From a bacterium (GTDB taxonomy: Bacteria > T1Sed10-126), in assembly GCA_003554945.1 (NCBI GenBank), contig PWHN01000086.1:1-47425 (forward strand): 47,425 nt of DNA. The letters run 5' to 3'. Made by a program: the position numbers and the translations under genes. Each line of letters opens with the position of its first letter. Within the stretch, counting starts at the first letter, position 1. The notes below the pieces were generated by a model. The model was not told where the DNA came from, ran no database searches, and worked only from the letters and a program-made list of their open reading frames with translations. This document shows positions 42,602-47,425 of this stretch, in pieces.

Positions 42602-42906
42602 TCACTTCTCTCCTCTTCAGCTTTATCGTAAACTCGCTCGTTCTTTACATCAACGGAATCCACAATAGCCATTATTACGCAGTCGGTCGGGCGATTCTCC
42701 GTCAGATGGGTCTGGCGGGCGGTACTTCCGGTTGCGAATAAGACCAGCTCACCTTCGCCGGCGCCAACGGCATCGACACCAACTTTCACACTGCCACTTG
42801 GTTTCATGTCCAGGTTTACCGGCTGCAAAACCAGAAACTTCCGGCCTCTAACCTTTTCTTCTTTCCTCGTTGCGACCACATTGCCGACTACACGAGCAAA
42901 TTCCAT
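42598..42906 (-). CDS. EutN/CcmL-family BMC vertex protein (first of three)
   Basis: A 102-aa BMC-P protein and the most canonical of the three: MEFARVVGNVVATRKEEKVRGRKFLVLQPVN, GVDAVGAGEGELVLFATGSTARQT, VIMAIVDSVDV. GGAGGTG lies just before the ATG. It starts the eutN trio, 79 bases after the AsmA-like gene. Three BMC-P paralogues are typical of Planctomycetes/Verrucomicrobia-type BMC loci, but here no hexamer gene accompanies them, so this is a satellite locus or a reused trio. Confidence 0.9.
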   Translation of the reverse strand: MEFARVVGNVVATRKEEKVRGRKFLVLQPVNLDMKPSGSVKVGVDAVGAGEGELVLFATGSTARQTHLTENRPTDCVIMAIVDSVDVKNERVYDKAEEERSE

Positions 42907-42985
42907 TATAGCACCTCCATATTTTTTCTATTCCTATGTTAAAACTGTTTGACTTTACCATAAATAAGCTAATTTGAGAATCGTG

Positions 42986-45211
42986 TTATTCGCCCAGAAT
43001 TTCTCTGAATATTATACTGGGATCCTCTTCCAGCAGGACTTCCAACCGCTGTTCAAACTCATCCCCCAGTTCCTGCCGGTATGAATCTGAGTTAATCTGC
43101 CAGAGGCCGTCGTAACTTCCTCTTAGTTCAAAAACAGGCAGTGGCCCCGAAAGAACTCCTGCAGCCATAGAACCGGTGTATTCGTCCAGCAGTTCCTCGA
43201 CAATACGTGGTTCAATATCTAATGAAATAAGTCCCTCGTCCAGATCAATCCCACCAGACAGCCAGAGCTCGTAATTTTCACTGACAAGTTGCAAACCATC
43301 AAAACTTATCGTTCCGTCTCTCATATTAACCGGTCCTTCAACATCAGACCAGGTTTTGCCCGCCTCCGGCTCAATTTGTTCAAAAATTTCTTGTGCCGCT
43401 CCCGGTTCCAGGGTCTCAGTTACGGCTTCTTCGATTTGCTCCCATACACGCGAAAGCCTCTCCTCCAGTTGTAAATTGGAATTAAAAATAAAATTCCAGC
43501 CAAACAAGTATCCGCTACCATCTTGTAATTTCATTCCCCCCGGCTCTATTTTTTGATTAAAATAAGCGGTTAATCGGGCTCGGTCTACTAATTCCTTCAG
43601 CCAGGAGTCTTCAATCTGTTCCAGATGCAGGCGGCGAAGGTAACCGGATAAATTATAAGCCTCTCCTGCCGGTTCAAGCTCACACTCAAACTCGCCACCA
43701 AAAATCTCCCCGTCCAGCTTTGAAAAAGTTATCTCTTCTTCTTGCACTGCGAAATCCGCTTCTAAATTTTTGACTTCTCGCCTCCCTAACAGCGCCCTTT
43801 CTGAATTTAACTCGCCGTTAACTTCGATTGAATCCGGCTGTCCACGGTAAATCAGATCTAAATCAACATCTCCGTCAGGCAGCCACTCCTCCGGCCAGTT
43901 AAGAGCAGCCGGCAAAAAGTAGTCTGACTCAGCTCCGGGCCAGTCAAGAGTGTTGATTGAAAATTGGATTTCTGCTGGGCATTTAAAGATTTCATTTACC
44001 CTACCTCCCACCGTCAAAATCCTGTCTCCGCTAATCAGTTCCAGAGACTCGATTTCGAGATTCCCCTCACTTAAATTCAGAAGACCTGTATCAACAGTTG
44101 ATTGAAAAACATACTCTTCTGTCTCTACAACAGGGTTCTCGATAATTATTGTTCCTTTAGTTTCTTCAATCCTCTTAATTGGTACCGTTAAATCAACCGG
44201 GTGCACGAGCCCCGATATATCGGGTAATTCTGACTGCGCCAGGCCAACGACAGGCTCAAGTAGAGCCAACCAGGTCTGCAGGTCAGTCGACGGCGACCTG
44301 AGTCGTGCTTTAGGGTCATCTTCTTTGCCCGCCAGCAGGTCAACTGTAAAAGGGGTAACCCGGTTATTGACCACTAAATTTGTCAGGCCGAGCTTAAGTT
44401 TTTCTTCACTGGCGTAGTCCAGATTAAATTTAGCCCTCATGATCTCGCCGGTAGCCAGTTCCTTCCCACTGCCCTGGAAACGCAATTCACCGCTCCCAGA
44501 AACTCGTTCTTCAGTAATTTTTAATTTATCAATTTCCCCACTCAGCAGACCTCTCTCAGGCAGCGGTATTCCAAAAAATTCCACCGGCAAAATATCTATT
44601 ATTTTCCCACTGTCTATGAAATTAAAATAAAAGTCGTTTATCTGCACTTCTTTTGTTTCAGGTTTATAAACGACCAAGCCACTAAAATTAGCCATCTCCA
44701 GGCGATAATCACTGATTTCAAGGTTGAGGATATGATCGTCAATATTGGTCAAGGAAAGCGCCTGGAAATAATTATCGTTTACCCACCCCGATGATAATGA
44801 AACAGTCTCCAACTGACTATCCAGAAAAAGTTCGGCGATAAAATTAACCTTTTTCTCGCCCACCTCTTCACTGGATATAAACGGTTGTTCAAGACTTAAT
44901 GCCATTATGTCCAACCTCCCCGCCAATGTTTTTAGCGGAGAAAAGGTAACGTTAATTTTTTTTGTCTTAATTGAGAAATGATGTTCGCTATCAACTGGCG
45001 AGGAAAGCTCAACGCCACTTAATTCAAATTTAAAAGGGAAGTTGTAAGAAACTTCCTCCGCTGTCGTTTGAAGACCGGTTGTACCTTCAATACGACGTTC
45101 CCAGTAGGAAATCTCTTGTAATCTCTGAAAGGAAATAACGTAGCTGACAGCCAGATAAACTATTCCGATAGCGATGAGCACTGATAATAGAAAAAAGACT
45201 TTTTTCTTCAT
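42986..45211 (-). CDS. AsmA-like envelope protein
   Basis: A 741-aa protein with one N-terminal membrane helix (about 4-24) and a long beta-rich periplasmic body of AsmA/TamB style: repeated short amphipathic strands, an IEGTTGLQTTAEEVSYNFPFKFELSGVEL opening typical of the family, and an AsmA-C-like end (GGIDLDEGLISLDIEPR, GPLPVFELRGSYDG). Such proteins are thought to form hydrophobic bridges for phospholipid movement to the outer membrane, which supports a diderm envelope. The start is ATG 45211 with AGGTCGG upstream rather than the TTG at 45229. It follows fxsA by 24 bases. Confidence 0.7.
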   Translation of the reverse strand: MKKKVFFLLSVLIAIGIVYLAVSYVISFQRLQEISYWERRIEGTTGLQTTAEEVSYNFPFKFELSGVELSSPVDSEHHFSIKTKKINVTFSPLKTLAGRLDIMALSLEQPFISSEEVGEKKVNFIAELFLDSQLETVSLSSGWVNDNYFQALSLTNIDDHILNLEISDYRLEMANFSGLVVYKPETKEVQINDFYFNFIDSGKIIDILPVEFFGIPLPERGLLSGEIDKLKITEERVSGSGELRFQGSGKELATGEIMRAKFNLDYASEEKLKLGLTNLVVNNRVTPFTVDLLAGKEDDPKARLRSPSTDLQTWLALLEPVVGLAQSELPDISGLVHPVDLTVPIKRIEETKGTIIIENPVVETEEYVFQSTVDTGLLNLSEGNLEIESLELISGDRILTVGGRVNEIFKCPAEIQFSINTLDWPGAESDYFLPAALNWPEEWLPDGDVDLDLIYRGQPDSIEVNGELNSERALLGRREVKNLEADFAVQEEEITFSKLDGEIFGGEFECELEPAGEAYNLSGYLRRLHLEQIEDSWLKELVDRARLTAYFNQKIEPGGMKLQDGSGYLFGWNFIFNSNLQLEERLSRVWEQIEEAVTETLEPGAAQEIFEQIEPEAGKTWSDVEGPVNMRDGTISFDGLQLVSENYELWLSGGIDLDEGLISLDIEPRIVEELLDEYTGSMAAGVLSGPLPVFELRGSYDGLWQINSDSYRQELGDEFEQRLEVLLEEDPSIIFREILGE

Positions 45212-45235
45212 ATTAAACCGACCTGACAACGCAGG

Positions 45236-45625
45236 TTAACCACGCCACCGAAACCTCTTCCGATCGATCTGCCGCTGCAGTTGTTTTTTGACCTGTTCTC
45301 GTATAAATTGCCTCGTGACCGGTATTAGGAGTAAAAAACCAAGAGCGTCGGTCAGTAATCCGGGGGTCAGCAGCACAATTCCCCCGGCAAGAATTAACAC
45401 GCCGTCCAGCAGTGAATTACCGGGTGGGCGACCTTCCATGACCTCTCGCCTGATTTTAAACAGGATGGACAATCCCTGGGACTTTGCCAGCGCGGCGCCG
45501 AGCAGGGCTGTTATAACAACAATCATAACTGTATTAAAAACTCCTACGTACTGACTTACTTTCAGAAGTAACGCCAGTTCTATCAGTGGCGTTAAAAAAA
45601 ATAACATAAACAGCTTGAACAACAC
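45236..45625 (-). CDS. fxsA: FxsA family membrane protein
   Basis: A 129-aa cytoplasmic-membrane protein with about three to four helices, opening LFKLFMLFFLTPLIELALLLKVSQYVG and ending in a basic tail. The ALLGAALAKSQG and GGIVLLTPGLLTDALGFLLLIP motifs are diagnostic. E. coli FxsA blocks exclusion of phage T7 by the F plasmid; its normal role is unknown. The start is GTG with GGAG ten bases upstream. Confidence 0.9.
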   Translation of the reverse strand: MLFKLFMLFFLTPLIELALLLKVSQYVGVFNTVMIVVITALLGAALAKSQGLSILFKIRREVMEGRPPGNSLLDGVLILAGGIVLLTPGLLTDALGFLLLIPVTRQFIREQVKKQLQRQIDRKRFRWRG

Positions 45626-45684
45626 TTCAAATCAACTCCAAATTTATTCTGAGAGCTTGAAATTAACGGCGGGGGTTAATTAAA

Positions 45685-46722
45685 CTATGGCCTGTCGTTA
45701 ACTTTTTTGTCGTGCAACCTGTCGCGTAAATTGTCCATATGCCGGGCAAGTTCACCCAGCTCATCATCCCTGTCTACCGGCAATGCCGGGAGAAATTCTT
45801 CATCCTCAAGCGCAAATATCGCCCTGTGCATATCGACTATTGGAGCGAGTATGTGGTGACTGAATCGATTCGCAACAAAGACAAAAATTAACACAGCCAG
45901 GGCAAAAAATATGATCAGGGTCCTTAGTATTTGACGAGGAAATGCACTGACAACTCGTTCGGGACGTAAAATAAAAACATGCCAGGGCTCTATCCCGTAG
46001 CGGCCCTCCAGCCAGAGCTTACGGGTTGTCCAAGCGTATTCTTCAGAAAGCTCTTCGAGCCGGCTGCTTCCTCTCGCTCCACCCCGGTCCTCGGGGATCC
46101 CCGCTCGAAGCTGCTCGGGTAGCCCTGTGAACGGAAATTCATCGGACAGACTGGCAATCAGCCTGTAGTTTGAATTGGCGACAAAAACAACGTCCCGACT
46201 GTTAAAATAGCTGGGCCTCAGGGCTTCCCAGAGCTGTTTGAGCTCAATTTCACCTACAATCAAGTTTTCTTCGGTTGGATAGATTACAGCTGTTGTGTAG
46301 AACTTTTCCTTTTGATAAGTTTCACTCAGTGTCGGACGCCCCTGCTCCAGCCACTCACGCCGCCGGCTGTCAATATTGATTTTTTCTTCCCCCGTATTGA
46401 TATCTCGCCCCCTATAGTCAGTTACAAAGAGTTTGTTAAAATATCTTTCGCCCCCCTGTTGAAGCTGCACCTGACCATCCTCTACTCTTGCTTCGGAAAT
46501 TAAGTGCTCGGCCTGGCGCAGTGAAGCGAAAATGTTGTCTCCCGTTGCATTAACATAATTTTCCATGTTATCCAGAGACTGCTGGCGCAACAGCGTTGTC
46601 GATTGAAAATAAATCACTCCGCCAAAGATAAACAGCGGCAAAATTGAGGCCAGTAGCAGCAGCGATATTACCTTTTTCCCCAGGCGAGAGCTAAAAGCTC
46701 CCCAGGTGCTTGCTGATTCCAT
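45685..46722 (-). CDS. membrane sensor with extracytoplasmic Cache-like domain and terminal HAMP
   Basis: A 345-aa protein: a first membrane helix (about 18-40), an extracytoplasmic domain of about 225 residues with a Cache-like pattern (FVTDYRGRDINTGEEK, TAVIYPTEENLIVGEIEL, VFVANSNYRLIAS), a second helix (about 267-288), and a HAMP domain (about 290-340, VDMHRAIFALEDEE, DDELGELARHMDNLRDRL). It ends there: no kinase, methyl-accepting, GGDEF or phosphatase output domain follows. GGAGG precedes the ATG, which overlaps the pseudopilin stop by one base (TGATG). It may signal through a partner protein. Confidence 0.75.
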   Translation of the reverse strand: MESASTWGAFSSRLGKKVISLLLLASILPLFIFGGVIYFQSTTLLRQQSLDNMENYVNATGDNIFASLRQAEHLISEARVEDGQVQLQQGGERYFNKLFVTDYRGRDINTGEEKINIDSRRREWLEQGRPTLSETYQKEKFYTTAVIYPTEENLIVGEIELKQLWEALRPSYFNSRDVVFVANSNYRLIASLSDEFPFTGLPEQLRAGIPEDRGGARGSSRLEELSEEYAWTTRKLWLEGRYGIEPWHVFILRPERVVSAFPRQILRTLIIFFALAVLIFVFVANRFSHHILAPIVDMHRAIFALEDEEFLPALPVDRDDELGELARHMDNLRDRLHDKKVNDRP

Positions 46723-47198
46723 CAGTAATCCTCCGCCTTCCCAATAAAGGCTCCATCCTCGGCTACAATTACGTCGTCTCTTGATATGTCTGCCCCAATG
46801 TTAGGCGCCCAGTTACCGTTTGGGCCGGGGCTAAACAGGTCATAGTGGCTGTTAATCGGCACCAGGGCACCATCCTTACGTCTATCACCGGAAGAGATTT
46901 CGTCATGGTTGTTATAGATATAGGGATATCCCCAGGGGTCCTCGGGTGCCGTGTTATATCCCAGATCCTCCCAATCGGATGGATACTCACCCCGGGAAGC
47001 GTAGTAGGAGAGCAACTCAGTGTTGTAAGCATCAAGATCACGCTGGGCCTGAGCGTAACGGGCCTGGTTAATAACACCCGGTAGCTGGGCAAAAGCTATC
47101 GAGGCAAGTATGCCAATTATGCCAATCACACAGAGCAATTCCACGAGCGTAAATCCGGTTTCTGTTTCTTGCTCTGACAAATTAATGAATAGTTTCAA
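46722..47198 (-). CDS. type II secretion GspG-like pseudopilin
   Basis: A 158-aa prepilin. The type III signal is classic: G15 before F16, TLVE with E20 at +5, and a hydrophobic helix (LLCVIGIIGILASIAFA). The globular part has the GspG signature: QRDLDAYNTELLSYYASRGEYP, EDPWGYPYIY, DLFSPGPNGN and a final DISRDDVIV, the calcium-loop region of GspG. It is likely cut by PilD on the cytoplasmic face and assembled into a T2SS pseudopilus. The start is TTG with only a distant GGGGAG. It overlaps the HAMP sensor by one base; no other T2SS gene is visible. Confidence 0.88.
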   Translation of the reverse strand: MKLFINLSEQETETGFTLVELLCVIGIIGILASIAFAQLPGVINQARYAQAQRDLDAYNTELLSYYASRGEYPSDWEDLGYNTAPEDPWGYPYIYNNHDEISSGDRRKDGALVPINSHYDLFSPGPNGNWAPNIGADISRDDVIVAEDGAFIGKAEDY

Positions 47199-47351
47199 CT
47201 GTTAGTCTTTCTCCCCACTCAGCACAATCACTTTTACTCAAGAGTCAAACACTTCCCATCATAGCTATCCAGAAAATATATATCGATCCTTCAACCCGCA
47301 GCTGGCGGCAAAAATTACTCAGCCGCCACCAGTAAAGCTGAATTACGGTTT

Positions 47352-47380
47352 ATGATACCAAAAAAAAGCTAATAACTCAA
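47352..47380 (-). promoter_or_regulatory. candidate promoter of the pseudopilin/sensor operon
   Basis: On the minus strand TTGAGT (47380-47375), 17 bases including a T-run, then TATCAT (47357-47352). Transcription would start near 47345, leaving a leader of about 150 bases that contains a hairpin TGGCGGC/GCCGCCA (47303-47309/47322-47328). No known riboswitch pattern was recognised in it. Confidence 0.4.
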
Positions 47381-47410
47381 TTGATAATCCCAAAAAATCA
47401 GAACCTACCT

Positions 47411-47425
47411 CCCCCCCCCCCCCCC
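47411..47425. other. terminal run of 15 cytosines
   Basis: The last 15 bases are all C. Such a run at the very end of a contig is typical of an assembly or sequencing artefact (poly-G read tails) rather than genomic sequence. Confidence 0.7.

Noticed and set aside
47199-47351. Cyclic-di-GMP riboswitch in the pseudopilin leader
   Set aside because: A hairpin exists but the conserved GEMM motifs are not present.

Overview
The window looks like chromosomal DNA of a diderm bacterium of moderate GC content. It is packed with housekeeping genes and has repeat-rich intergenic gaps. An outer membrane is suggested by a long AsmA-like envelope protein (42986-45211) and a GspG-type type II secretion pseudopilin (46722-47198). 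A K+-dependent membrane pyrophosphatase, a SpoIID/LytB-domain protein, RtcB and three microcompartment vertex proteins are also present. I could not assign a phylum from the sequence. There is no rRNA, tRNA, CRISPR array or complete transposon. The right end finishes in 15 cytosines, which looks like a contig end.

Layout. 207-12649 is all on the minus strand: the rpsF-ssb-rpsR-rplI-dnaB-radA replication/translation operon; a tail-anchored protein of unknown function; a large YdjM/DUF457-like membrane protein; an operon of two zinc-ribbon/OB-fold membrane proteins plus a TctA (COG1784-like) permease; and topA. 12800-21864 is on the plus strand: hppA, a GAF-GGDEF diguanylate cyclase, polX, a small acidic ORF, a BON-like protein, a short SerA-like dehydrogenase, two HEAT-domain paralogues (one with a SirB1-type domain) and a four-helix membrane protein. 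21982-30465 mixes strands: yjbQ, an aldo-keto reductase, rtcB, DUF2071, DUF89, a secreted coiled-coil protein, pcrA and an orphan trpC. 31149-47198 is almost all minus strand: a second tail-anchored protein (plus strand), rnz, nadE-trpS, dinB-plsY-der-spoIID, folC with three eutN/ccmL genes, an AsmA-like gene, fxsA, a HAMP-ended sensor and the pseudopilin.

The most distinctive non-genic feature is a family of short palindromic elements. They have termini GTAACTACTCATC/GATGAGTAGTTAC and 8-bp flanking direct repeats, perfect for two copies and near-perfect for two more. The GTAA end and 8-bp duplication fit a MITE mobilised by an IS66-family transposase, which is not in the window. One copy sits exactly at the junction of the rtcB and DUF2071 stop codons. 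A second 75-bp palindromic repeat is nested inside one copy. A cluster of five hairpins (26799-26939) and a decayed repeat pair (88-179 and 40809-40880) are separate families.

The best candidates for undescribed biology are the operon of two zinc-ribbon/TM/OB-fold proteins with a TctA-type permease, which has its own strong promoter, and the isolated trio of overlapping BMC vertex-protein genes beside folC. Two distantly similar tail-anchored proteins are a third.
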